A DNA stretch of 64,000 nucleotides, taken from Actinomadura darangshiensis (lineage in GTDB: Bacteria; Actinomycetota; Actinomycetes; Streptosporangiales; Streptosporangiaceae). This document shows, piece after piece, positions 51,734 through 59,260 of the stretch. Numbering within the stretch: the stretch's first letter is position 1; every line of letters begins with the position of its first letter. The notes beneath the pieces are model-generated. The model was not told where the DNA came from, searched no databases, and saw only the letters and a list, made by a program, of their open reading frames with translations. The stretch covers positions 19,921 to 83,920 of the forward strand of contig NZ_SMKY01000007.1 of NCBI RefSeq assembly GCF_004349235.1. Direction: 5' to 3'. The translations under genes were made by a program, and so were the position numbers.

Positions 51734-53431
51734 TCAGCGTTCGGGCAGGTGCAGCTGCGTGAGGGCGCGGTCGGCGCGGCGGGGGACGCGGTGGCGGGTG
51801 AGCAGGGAGACCGCGACCATGGCGGCGAAGGCGGCCGGGGCGGCGAGCATGGCGGGGGCGGCGAGGACGGCCGCGGTCCAGCCCGTCCAGGGGCCGTGGA
51901 AGAGGCGGAGGACACCCGCGGTGACGGCGAGGCCGCCGCCGAGGAGGAGGCCGGCGCCGGCGCCGGCGGCGGTGAGGCCGCGCCACCAGATGCCGAGGAC
52001 GAGGAGCGGGCACAGGGAGCAGGCCGCCACGCAGAGCGCCATCGTGACGAGGCCGGCCGCGCCCTGCGGGCCGATGCGCGGGAGGAGGACGAGGGGTGCG
52101 CCGAGCGCGAAGACGACGCCGGCGCGGAAGGCGGTGACGCCGCTGCGGCGGCGGGCGCACTGGGAGACGGTCCCGGCGATGGCGACGACGAGGCCGCAGG
52201 ACGTGGAGATGAACGCGGCGAAGGCGCCCGCCGTGACGAGGCCGGTGAGCAGCGCGCCGGCCGGGCCGGGGAGCATCCGCTGCGGCAGGAGCAGGACGGT
52301 CGCGTCGGTGTCGCCCGTCATCAGCAGTTCGGGTGCGTAGAGGCGTCCGAGGGTCCCGTACAGGACGGGGAAGACGTAGAAGAGGGCGAGGAGTATCGGG
52401 ATCAGCGCGGCGGTGCGGCGGGCGGTGGTCCCGGACGTGCTGGTGTAGAAGCGCATGAGGATGTGGGGCAGCCCCATGGTGCCCAGCAGGACGGCCAGCA
52501 GCGCCGAGCAGGTGCGGAAGAGGCCGTGTTCCTCGCCGCGTCCGAAGGGTGTCGCCCAGGCGTCGCCGTCTTGGGCGGGCAGGCGTTCGGTGTGGGGCAC
52601 GGCGGTGCCGTCCGGGAAGGTGATCTCGGTTTCGCGGGCGATCGTGTGGCGGCCCTCGGCGAGGGTCGTCGCCTCGCCGTGGCGGTGGACGCCGTCCACG
52701 CGGCCGCGGGCGGTGACGGTGATGTCCGCGGGGACGGTGACGGCGGCGTCGGTGCTTACGTGCACGCGGGTGGTCCGCTCGAAGCGCGGTGGCCCGCCGG
52801 TCGTGGGGTCGGGGCTGCCGTCCATGTGCCACATGCCGAGGAGCGCCACGGCGGGGACGGCCACGGCGGCCACTTTCACCCAGAACTGGATCGCCTGGAC
52901 GGCGGTGATGCTGCGCATGCCGCCGGACACGACGAGCAGGAGCGTCACCGTGACCACGACGGCCCAGCCCGCCCAGACGGGGGCGCCGGTCAGGACGCGC
53001 AGCGTCACGCCCGCGCCCTGGAACTGCGGCAGCAGGTAGAACCAGCCGATGCAGCAGACGCAGCAGGTGACGATCCGCCGGACGGCCGTGGAGCCGAGCC
53101 GCCATTCGGCGAAGTCGGAGACCGTGTAGGTGCCGGACCGGCGCAGCGGCGCCGTCACGAACGCCAGGAGCAGGACGTACCCGGCGGTCGCGGCGATCGG
53201 GAGCCACAGCATGTCGGCGCCGTAGGCGAGCACGAGCCCGGCGGTGCCGAGGAACGCGGCGGCGGAGATGTACTCGCCGCCGATCGCCGACGCGTTCCAC
53301 CAGGGGGTGACGCCGCGGGAGGCGACGAGGAGGTCGGAGGTGGTGCAGGCGGAGCGGCGCCCGTACCCGCCGAGGACTGCGATCATCACCAGCAGTGCGG
53401 CCAGGCCCGCCGCCGAGGCCGTCGCGGTCAT
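51734..53431 (-). CDS. Sodium:solute symporter (SSS family)
   Basis: 565 residues with about 13 transmembrane helices, likely importing a small carboxylate such as acetate or pyruvate. The N-terminal ASRGVTPWWNASAIGGEYISAAAFLGTAGLV is a hallmark of the acetate-permease branch. An unusual hydrophilic insert (about 205-295, GSPDPTTGGPPRFERTTRVHV onward) interrupts the helices and may form a beta-rich loop. Its ATG overlaps the DUF485-like gene stop (ATGA). Last gene of a LytS-LytTR-regulated cluster. Confidence 0.9.
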   Translation of the reverse strand: MTATASAAGLAALLVMIAVLGGYGRRSACTTSDLLVASRGVTPWWNASAIGGEYISAAAFLGTAGLVLAYGADMLWLPIAATAGYVLLLAFVTAPLRRSGTYTVSDFAEWRLGSTAVRRIVTCCVCCIGWFYLLPQFQGAGVTLRVLTGAPVWAGWAVVVTVTLLLVVSGGMRSITAVQAIQFWVKVAAVAVPAVALLGMWHMDGSPDPTTGGPPRFERTTRVHVSTDAAVTVPADITVTARGRVDGVHRHGEATTLAEGRHTIARETEITFPDGTAVPHTERLPAQDGDAWATPFGRGEEHGLFRTCSALLAVLLGTMGLPHILMRFYTSTSGTTARRTAALIPILLALFYVFPVLYGTLGRLYAPELLMTGDTDATVLLLPQRMLPGPAGALLTGLVTAGAFAAFISTSCGLVVAIAGTVSQCARRRSGVTAFRAGVVFALGAPLVLLPRIGPQGAAGLVTMALCVAACSLCPLLVLGIWWRGLTAAGAGAGLLLGGGLAVTAGVLRLFHGPWTGWTAAVLAAPAMLAAPAAFAAMVAVSLLTRHRVPRRADRALTQLHLPER

Positions 53432-53865
53432 CGCCTCGGGAACTCGCGCTCGGCCCGCTCGGCCCGTCTCAGCTGGCGTAACGCCACCGCGATCCAGACC
53501 GGCTGGACGCCGAAAGCGAGGACCAGGCCCGGCAGCGGGACGCCGTGCACCCGCGTCCGCGCGAGCTCGGGCACGAGGGCGAGCAGCGCGGGCAGCCCCG
53601 CCAGCACGGTCAGCACGACCGCGCCGGTGCCGAGGGCGGTGCGCAGCTGGGCGCGGATGAGGGCGGGCGCCGCGGCCGGGTCGGGCCGCGGAACGGAACC
53701 GAACGAGGCAGAACAAGACAGGACGGGATGGGACGGATCGGAATCGCTCTGATCGTCGCCGGGCGTGTCCGGGCCGGTAGTTTGTGTTCCGGGCGGTGCC
53801 ACGCCCTCCGCCGCACGCGTGCGGACGGCCGCCGCGGCGGCCATGGCCCGGCGTTCATCGGTCAT
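53428..53865 (-). CDS. DUF485-like small membrane protein
   Basis: 145 residues: a hydrophilic N-terminus and two transmembrane helices (LGTGAVVLTVLAGLPALLALVP and GLVLAFGVQPVWIAVALRQL). Small proteins of this type (DUF485, YjcH-like) usually accompany acetate-type SSS symporters. This one overlaps the symporter start by four bases and the LytTR gene by eleven. The assignment rests on topology and context, not on strong sequence motifs. Confidence 0.7.
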   Translation of the reverse strand: MTDERRAMAAAAAVRTRAAEGVAPPGTQTTGPDTPGDDQSDSDPSHPVLSCSASFGSVPRPDPAAAPALIRAQLRTALGTGAVVLTVLAGLPALLALVPELARTRVHGVPLPGLVLAFGVQPVWIAVALRQLRRAERAEREFPRR

Positions 53866-54640
53866 CGCTGATCTCCTCCGTCTCGCCGGGCTGGTGGAAC
53901 TTGCGGACCAGCAGGTCGCGTACCTCGCGGGTGTGGCGGCGGCTGACCTGCAGCAGCTCGTTCCCGATCTGGACGGCCGCGCGACCGCCGTCGAAGCGCA
54001 GCTCGGTGATGTGCGCGGACGCGACGAGCGTGCTGCGGTGGATCCGGATGAACCCGGCCGCCTCCCACCGCTTGGTCAGCGCCGACAGCGGCATGCGCAC
54101 CAGGTAGCCGCCGTCGGCGGTGTGCAGCCTGACGTAGTCGCCCTGCGCCTCCACGTGCGTCACCGTCCGGCGGGAGACGAGCCGGGTGCGGCCGCCGAGC
54201 TCGACCGGGATCATCTCGTCGTCGGGGTCGCGGGCCGCCTCCCCGGGCGGCGGGGCGGGCCGGTCCACGGCGGCGGCCACCCGCCGGACCGACTCGGCGA
54301 GCCGCTCCGGCCGGACGGGCTTCAGCAGGTAGTCGAGCGCGCCCAGCTCGTAGGCGGTGACGGCGCAGTCGTCGTGCGCCGTCACGAACACGACGTGCGG
54401 GGGCGAGGTGAACCCGGTGAGCAGCCGGGTGAAGTCGAGCCCGTCGAGCCCGGGCATGCGGATGTCCAGGAACACGGCGTCGAGGCGCTCGCCCTCCACC
54501 AGCATCCGGCTCAGGTCGCGGAGCGCGGCCGAGGCGTCCCCCGCACCGGTGACCCGCCCGATCCGCGAATCCTCGCGGAGCAGATAGGTCAGCTCCTCCA
54601 AGGCGGGGCGCTCATCGTCGACGGCGAGGACGTGAAGCAT
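53855..54640 (-). CDS. LytTR-family response regulator
   Basis: 261 residues from ATG 54640. The receiver domain has the acidic VDDERP pair, the phosphorylated Asp in DAVFLDIRMPGLDGLDF, and the Thr/Lys in VTAHDD and LLKPVRPERL. The LytTR DNA-binding domain (about 155-255) shows VSRRTVTHVEAQGDYVRLHT and FIRIHRSTLVA. It pairs with the upstream LytS-type kinase and probably activates the symporter genes it overlaps. Confidence 0.93.
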   Translation of the reverse strand: MLHVLAVDDERPALEELTYLLREDSRIGRVTGAGDASAALRDLSRMLVEGERLDAVFLDIRMPGLDGLDFTRLLTGFTSPPHVVFVTAHDDCAVTAYELGALDYLLKPVRPERLAESVRRVAAAVDRPAPPPGEAARDPDDEMIPVELGGRTRLVSRRTVTHVEAQGDYVRLHTADGGYLVRMPLSALTKRWEAAGFIRIHRSTLVASAHITELRFDGGRAAVQIGNELLQVSRRHTREVRDLLVRKFHQPGETEEISDDR

Positions 54641-54716
54641 GAGGGCGACTTTGCCGCGATTACCGTCTGTCCGCAATCGGTTCCGAAAAGTGAGTGGCGT
54701 GTCGCCGGGCCGGGCG

Positions 54717-56039
54717 TCAGTCCGGAAACACGCCGGGACGGTACTTCGGGACGCGCAGACTGACCTTGGTTCCGGCGCCGAGCGCTGTCTCGACGGTCAG
54801 GCCGTACTCGTCCCCGTAGACCTGGCGCATGCGCTCGTCGACGTTGGCGAGCCCGATCCCGGGGGCGCCCGCGTCCTGCCGGGAGCGGGTCGCCACGCTG
54901 CCCCAGCCGGTGGGCCCGGGACGTCCCACCGGAGCGGAAAGGATCTCCTGGAGCCGCTCGGGGTCCATGCCGACCCCGTCGTCCTCGACGCTGATGGCCG
55001 CCTCCGCGCCCGAGTCGCGGGCGACGATCGAGATGTGGAACGGCTCGCGCCCGCCCGCCATGCCGTGCCGGATGGCGTTCTCGACGAGCGGCTGGAGGGC
55101 CAGGAACGGGACGGCGACCGGCAGCACCTCGGGCGCGATCTCGACGTTGCACCGCAGCCGCTCGCCGAACCTGGCCCGCTCCAGCAGCAGGTACCGGTCG
55201 ATCGAGCGCAGCTCGTCGGCGAGGGTGGTGAAGTCGCGCGGGTTGCGGAACGAGTAGCGGGCGAAGTCGGCGAAGTCGAGCAGCAGGCCGCGGGCCCGCT
55301 CGGGGTCGGTGCGGACGAACGAGGCGATCGTGGTGAGCGAGTTGTAGACGAAGTGCGGGGAGATCTGGGCGCGCAGCGCCCGCACCTCCGCCTCGGCGAG
55401 CCGGATCCGGGCGGCGTCCAGCTCGGCCAGTTCGAGCCGGCCGGTGACGAGCCGGGCCGCCTCGGCGACCGCGCGGACCCGCGCCGTCGACGGGCTCCGC
55501 CAGTACGCGGTCAGCGCCCCCTCGACGCGTCCCTCGACGATGAGCGGGGCGACCATGGCCACCTGGACGCGGCAGCGCGAGCCGCCGCAGGTCAGCAGCT
55601 CGGGCGCGATGACCCGGGGCCGGCCGGACGCGAGGACGGGCAGCGCGTGCCCGACGGCGCCGGCCGCGTGGGCGCCCCGGCCGGCGCCGTCCCAGGCCAG
55701 CAGCAGCGGCGCGTCCCGCACCTCCTCGGCCTCGGGCTCGTCGTCGAAGCCGTCGGGGGCCTGCGGGGCGCGCACCGCGACCAGCGCGACCACCTCGGCG
55801 CCGAGCAGCGACCGCAGCCTGCGGGCCGTCGAGCGCGCCGCGTCCTCGGTCAGCCCGGCGCGCAGCGGCGGCGACACGCACGCGATCGAGTGCAGCGCGG
55901 CGAACGCCGCCGCCTCGCCCTCATCGGCGGGCACGCGGCGCGGCAGGAGGGACCACCGGTGCAGCACCCAGGCGCCGGCGGCGGCACCGGCGGCGGCCGT
56001 GGCGCAGAGCACGGCGCCCGCGACGGACGGTAGGACCAT
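54717..56039 (-). CDS. LytS-type sensor histidine kinase with GAF-like domain
   Basis: 440 residues from ATG 56039. One N-terminal transmembrane helix (SVAGAVLCATAAAGAAAGAWVLH) precedes a GAF-like region (about 75-230). The HisKA_7TM/LytS core starts at RALRAQISPHFVYNSLTTIASF, where His is the phosphoacceptor. The ATPase domain has LQPLVENAIRHG and DDGVGM. It lacks the five-helix LytS sensor, so signal detection is probably cytoplasmic. The open frame to 56123 is ignored because the helix begins at VLPSVAG. Confidence 0.9.
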   Translation of the reverse strand: MVLPSVAGAVLCATAAAGAAAGAWVLHRWSLLPRRVPADEGEAAAFAALHSIACVSPPLRAGLTEDAARSTARRLRSLLGAEVVALVAVRAPQAPDGFDDEPEAEEVRDAPLLLAWDGAGRGAHAAGAVGHALPVLASGRPRVIAPELLTCGGSRCRVQVAMVAPLIVEGRVEGALTAYWRSPSTARVRAVAEAARLVTGRLELAELDAARIRLAEAEVRALRAQISPHFVYNSLTTIASFVRTDPERARGLLLDFADFARYSFRNPRDFTTLADELRSIDRYLLLERARFGERLRCNVEIAPEVLPVAVPFLALQPLVENAIRHGMAGGREPFHISIVARDSGAEAAISVEDDGVGMDPERLQEILSAPVGRPGPTGWGSVATRSRQDAGAPGIGLANVDERMRQVYGDEYGLTVETALGAGTKVSLRVPKYRPGVFPD

Positions 56040-56142
56040 GGCAACGTACGGTAACGTCTGTCGTCCGCGCAGGTCCGCTCGTTGCCGATTTACGAAGGTC
56101 TCGGATGGGCCACACCCGGCCACGGGCGGCGGCCCCGCCGGG

Positions 56143-56766
56143 TCACAGCGGGGGCGATTCGCCCTCGTCCTCCTGGTAGGAGTAGCGCTGCTCGTGCCAC
56201 GGGTCGGCCACGTTGTGGTAGCCGCGCTCCTCCCAGAACCCGCGCCGGTCCTTCACCAGGTACTCGACGCCGCGGACCCACTTCACGCTCTTCCACGCGT
56301 ACAGGTGCGGGACGACGATCCGGACGGGGAAGCCGTGGTCGGGGGTGAGCCGCTCGCCGTCGCGGTGGGTGGCGAACAGCGTCCCGTCGGCGAGGAAGTC
56401 GCTCATCCGGATGTTGGCGCTGTAGCCGTACTCGGCCCAGACCATGACGTGCGTGACGTCCGGTGCGGGCGGCGCCAGCTCGACGATCGAGGTGCCGGGG
56501 ACGCCCTCCCACGCGTTGTCCGGGATCGTGAACTTGGTGACGCAGTGGAAGTCGGCGACCGACCCGGCCCTCGGCAGGGCGTCGAACTCGTCCCAGGCCC
56601 ACCGGTACTGCTCCCCCGACTCGGTGGCGCCGAAGACCCGGAAATCCCAGTCCTTGGGACGGAACTTCGGCACGGGGCCGTAGTGGAGGACGGGCCAGCC
56701 CCGGGGGACGTACTGGCCGGGCGGCAGATCGCTCGGCTGCGGTGCGGACTGTTCCGGGTGGGTCAT
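56143..56766 (-). CDS. Sulfite-oxidase-like molybdopterin oxidoreductase
   Basis: 207 residues. The molybdenum-ligand Cys lies in SVADFHCVTKFTIPDNAWEGVPG. GYSANIRMSDFLADGT and LTPDHGFPVRIVVPHLYAWKSVKWVRGVEYL are standard for this cytosolic SUOX/YuiH-like family. A short N-terminus and a C-terminal RRGFWEERGYHNVADPWHEQRY follow the same pattern. Starts ATG 56766 and is divergent from the aroF leader. Substrate unknown. Confidence 0.9.
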   Translation of the reverse strand: MTHPEQSAPQPSDLPPGQYVPRGWPVLHYGPVPKFRPKDWDFRVFGATESGEQYRWAWDEFDALPRAGSVADFHCVTKFTIPDNAWEGVPGTSIVELAPPAPDVTHVMVWAEYGYSANIRMSDFLADGTLFATHRDGERLTPDHGFPVRIVVPHLYAWKSVKWVRGVEYLVKDRRGFWEERGYHNVADPWHEQRYSYQEDEGESPPL

Positions 56767-56842
56767 GACGCGGCCATCCTTCCATCCGGCGTGACCTGAG
56801 CCATATCCGGGGGTACGCGGCGGCCCGCCCCCGCCGATCGGC

Positions 56843-56848
56843 TACGCT
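56843..56848 (+). promoter_or_regulatory. -10 element of the aroF leader transcript
   Basis: TACGCT fits TANNNT and ends six bases before the leader-peptide GTG. That spacing places transcription start at or next to the start codon, so the leader peptide would be read from a leaderless mRNA. A clear -35 was not seen. Confidence 0.5.
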
Positions 56849-56854
56849 GGTCCC

Positions 56855-56923
56855 GTGCGCAACGTCGTGTATTTCTTTTGGTACGGCCAGCCCGGACGGC
56901 TGGTCTGCCAGGCACTGCGCTGA
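56855..56923 (+). CDS. Aromatic-rich attenuation leader peptide of aroF (22 aa)
   Basis: A GTG-started ORF encoding a peptide with five consecutive aromatic codons: Tyr-Phe-Phe-Trp-Tyr (56870-56884), in NVVYFFWYG. It stops at TGA 56923, 14 bases before a strong terminator, and lies 98 bases upstream of aroF. Ribosome stalling at the aromatic codons when charged Phe, Tyr or Trp tRNA is scarce would be the sensor of an attenuator. The peptide is too short for routine gene calling. Confidence 0.85.
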   Translation: MRNVVYFFWYGQPGRLVCQALR

Positions 56924-56936
56924 CAGACCACAAGGC

Positions 56937-56968
56937 GAAAGCCCCGGGCCGGCCGGCCCGGGGCTTTC
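56937..56968 (+). terminator. Attenuator terminator between leader peptide and aroF
   Basis: GAAAGCCCCGGGCC (56937-56950), loop GGCC, GGCCCGGGGCTTTC (56955-56968): a perfect 14-bp stem followed by a T-containing tract. Alternative pairings exist upstream: CCAGCC/GGCTGG (56887-56903) and GGTCTG/CAGACC (56902-56929). Segment 56884-56895 can pair at 11 of 12 positions with 56944-56955, which would disrupt the terminator. Confidence 0.85.
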
Positions 56969-57021
56969 GTCGTTCCCGGGGCGGGCCGGGCGCCGGACCT
57001 ACAAGGAGAGGCAGCACACTC

Positions 57022-58071
57022 ATGGTCGTCGTCATGGCCCCGGAGGCCAGCGAAGCGGACATCAAGGCCGTCGTCTCAATAGTCGAGACGGCGGGGGGTG
57101 ACGCGTTCGTCAGCCGCGGCGTGGAGCGGACCATCGTCGGGCTCGTCGGCGACGTCCAGCAGTTCGGCTCGCTGAACCTGCGCGGGCTGCGCGGTGTCAG
57201 CGACGTGATCCGCATCTCGGCGCCCTACAAGCTGGTGAGCCGCGAGAACCACGCCGAGCGCTCGGTCGTCCGGGTCGGCGGCGTGCCGATCGGCCCCGGC
57301 ACGATGACGCTGATCGCCGGCCCGTGCGCGGTGGAGACCCCCGAGCAGACGCTCGGCGCGGCGCAGATGGCGCAGGCCGCGGGCGCGACGCTGCTGCGCG
57401 GCGGCGCGTTCAAGCCGCGGACGTCCCCGTACGCGTTCCAGGGCCTCGGTGAGGCGGGGCTGCGCATCCTCGCGGACGTCCGGGCGGAGACGGGCATGCC
57501 GATCGTCACCGAGGTCGTGGACGCGGGCGACGTCGAGCTCGTCGCCTCCTACGCCGACATGCTGCAGATCGGCACCCGCAACGCGCAGAACTTCGCGCTC
57601 CTGCAGGCCGCGGGCGAGTCCGGCAAGCCGGTCATGCTGAAGCGCGGCATGAACGGGACGGTCGAGGAGTGGCTGATGGCCGCCGAGTACGTCGCGCAGC
57701 GCGGCAACCTCGACATCGTGCTGTGCGAGCGCGGCATCCGCACGTTCGAGACGGCGACCCGCAACACCCTCGACATCTCCGCGGTGCCGGTGGCGCAGCG
57801 CCTCTCCCACCTGCCGGTGATCGTGGACCCGTCGCACTCGGGCGGCAGCCGCGACCTCGTCCTGCCGCTGACCCGCGCCGGGATCGCGGTCGGCGCCGAC
57901 GGCGTGATCATCGACGTGCACCCGCACCCGGAGACGGCCCTGTGCGACGGCCCGCAGGCCCTGGTGGACGGCGACCTGCGCGAGCTGGCCAAGCTCGTCC
58001 GCGACCTGCCGCCCCTGGTCGGCCGCTCCCTCGCCCAGGCCCACAACCCCGACGCCCTGCTCACCACCTGA
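57022..58071 (+). CDS. aroF: 3-Deoxy-7-phosphoheptulonate (DAHP) synthase, type I-beta with N-terminal regulatory domain
   Basis: First step of the shikimate pathway, joining phosphoenolpyruvate and erythrose 4-phosphate. 349 residues. The N-terminal ferredoxin-like domain (about 1-70) can mediate feedback control. The barrel has TLIAGPCAVETPEQT, LLRGGAFKPRTSPYAFQGLG, PVMLKRGMNGTVEEW, VLCERGIRTFE, VIVDPSHSGG and DGVIIDVHPHPETALCDGPQ. ATG 57022 follows AAGGAG by 13 bases, and ATG 57034 is an alternative. Transcription is probably controlled by the aromatic leader peptide upstream. Confidence 0.95.
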   Translation: MVVVMAPEASEADIKAVVSIVETAGGDAFVSRGVERTIVGLVGDVQQFGSLNLRGLRGVSDVIRISAPYKLVSRENHAERSVVRVGGVPIGPGTMTLIAGPCAVETPEQTLGAAQMAQAAGATLLRGGAFKPRTSPYAFQGLGEAGLRILADVRAETGMPIVTEVVDAGDVELVASYADMLQIGTRNAQNFALLQAAGESGKPVMLKRGMNGTVEEWLMAAEYVAQRGNLDIVLCERGIRTFETATRNTLDISAVPVAQRLSHLPVIVDPSHSGGSRDLVLPLTRAGIAVGADGVIIDVHPHPETALCDGPQALVDGDLRELAKLVRDLPPLVGRSLAQAHNPDALLTT

Positions 58072-58076
58072 GCGGG

Positions 58077-58082
58077 TATCGT
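58077..58082 (+). promoter_or_regulatory. -10 element of the second leader transcript
   Basis: TATCGT ends six bases before the ATG of the 13-codon ORF, the same spacing as at the aroF leader, so this start is probably also leaderless. It begins six bases after the aroF stop. Confidence 0.45.
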
Positions 58083-58088
58083 CCTGGC

Positions 58089-58130
58089 ATGGCTTACTGG
58101 GCACCCGATTGCGGCCCGCCGCGCTCCTGA
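58089..58130 (+). CDS. Candidate 13-aa leader peptide MAYWAPDCGPPRS
   Basis: A 13-codon ORF between aroF and an EamA gene, ending 33 bases before a strong hairpin. It contains adjacent Tyr and Trp, one Cys, and a Pro-Pro-Arg before the end. Spacing to a -10 element suggests leaderless initiation. A GCCGCGC/GCGCGGC helix overlaps its 3' end (58118-58142). Function as an attenuator or inducer-arrest peptide is inferred from layout only. Confidence 0.55.
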   Translation: MAYWAPDCGPPRS

Positions 58131-58163
58131 CGGGGCGCGGCGACCGCATTCCTGCTGAGTTGT

Positions 58164-58199
58164 GACACGGCCCGGCGCGATCACGCGCCCGGCCGTGTC
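58164..58199 (+). terminator. Strong 16-bp hairpin upstream of the EamA gene
   Basis: GACACGGCCCGGCGCG (58164-58179), loop ATCA, CGCGCCCGGCCGTGTC (58184-58199); 15 of 16 positions pair. It sits between the short ORF and the transporter, and could be the aroF terminator or an attenuator. Confidence 0.75.
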
Positions 58200-58257
58200 G
58201 TCCTGCGCCCCGGATCCGGATCATCTCCTCCCGATTCGAGCCCAGGAGCCTCTTTCC

Positions 58258-59220
58258 GTGTCCCAGAACACTTCCGCTCGCCATGCGTCCGAAAAGGACT
58301 CGCCCTCCCGTACCCGGCGCGGTGGCGCCGACGTCCTGCTGGCGGCGTCCCTGTGGGGGACGACCGGGACCGTCCGCACCTTCGCCGACGGCGCGTCCCC
58401 GTACTCGATCGCCGCGTCCCGCATCATCATCGGCGGCGTCATGCTCCTCGCGCTCGCCGCGTGCACGCGCGGCGGCGCGGGGCTGCGCCGGCTGCTGGGC
58501 GACCGCCGCAACCTGCCGCTCGTCGCGCTCGGCGCGGTGGCGATCACCGTGTACCAGACGGCGTTCTTCGTCGCGGCCGGACGGACCGGCGTGGCGGTCG
58601 GCACCGTCGTCACGATCGGCGGCGCGCCCATGTTCACCGGCCTGATCGGGCTCGCGACCCGACGGTCCGCGCTGACCGGGCGGTGGATGCTCGCGACCGC
58701 CGGCGCCGTCGCGGGCTGCGCCCTCCTCGTGGGCGGCGGCCAGGACGCCGGCGTGGAGCCGGTCGGCATCGGGCTGGCGCTGCTGTCCGGGCTGTCGTAC
58801 GCGGTGTACGCGACGGTGGCGTCCGTCCTCATCACCCGCGGGGAGGAGGACCGGGCCGTCGCGGGCGCGCTGTTCGGGGCCGCGGCCGTCCCGCTCGTCC
58901 CGGTGCTGCTCACCGAGCCCACCGGCTGGCTGGTCACCGGGTCCGGCACCCTGATCGCGCTCTACCTCGGCGTGGTCACCACGGGCGGCGGCTACCTGCT
59001 GTTCGCGCGGGGGCTGCGCACGACCCCCGCCACGACGGCGACGACGCTGACGCTGGCGGAGCCGGCGGTGGCCGCGGTGCTCGGCACGGTCCTGCTGGAC
59101 GAGCGGCTGGGCGGCGCGGCACTGGCCGGTCTCGCGCTGCTGGCCGCGAGCCTGCTGGTGCTGGTCGTGCCCGCCCGGCGGCGGAGCCGCGAAGAACACA
59201 CGGGTAACAAATTGGTCTGA
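58258..59220 (+). CDS. EamA/DMT-family transporter (possible amino-acid or metabolite exporter)
   Basis: 320 residues with ten predicted transmembrane helices in two EamA repeats. Typical are DVLLAASLWGTTGTVRTFADGASPYSIAASRIIIGGVMLLAL and ATTLTLAEPAVAAVLGTVLLDERLGGAALAGLALLAASLLVLV. GTG 58258 has AGGAG nine bases upstream. Behind a short ORF and a strong hairpin, so readthrough may be regulated. Its closeness to aroF suggests an aromatic or shikimate-derived cargo, but this is conjecture. Confidence 0.87.
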   Translation: MSQNTSARHASEKDSPSRTRRGGADVLLAASLWGTTGTVRTFADGASPYSIAASRIIIGGVMLLALAACTRGGAGLRRLLGDRRNLPLVALGAVAITVYQTAFFVAAGRTGVAVGTVVTIGGAPMFTGLIGLATRRSALTGRWMLATAGAVAGCALLVGGGQDAGVEPVGIGLALLSGLSYAVYATVASVLITRGEEDRAVAGALFGAAAVPLVPVLLTEPTGWLVTGSGTLIALYLGVVTTGGGYLLFARGLRTTPATTATTLTLAEPAVAAVLGTVLLDERLGGAALAGLALLAASLLVLVVPARRRSREEHTGNKLV

Positions 59221-59260
59221 ACCATTGGCCGGGCCGGGCCCGGCGAGGATGATGGCCGGC

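Noticed and set aside
51719..53752. 677-codon plus-strand ORF opposite the symporter
   Set aside because: Gly/Ala/Glu/Arg-rich shadow; the minus-strand symporter has recognisable family motifs and helices.
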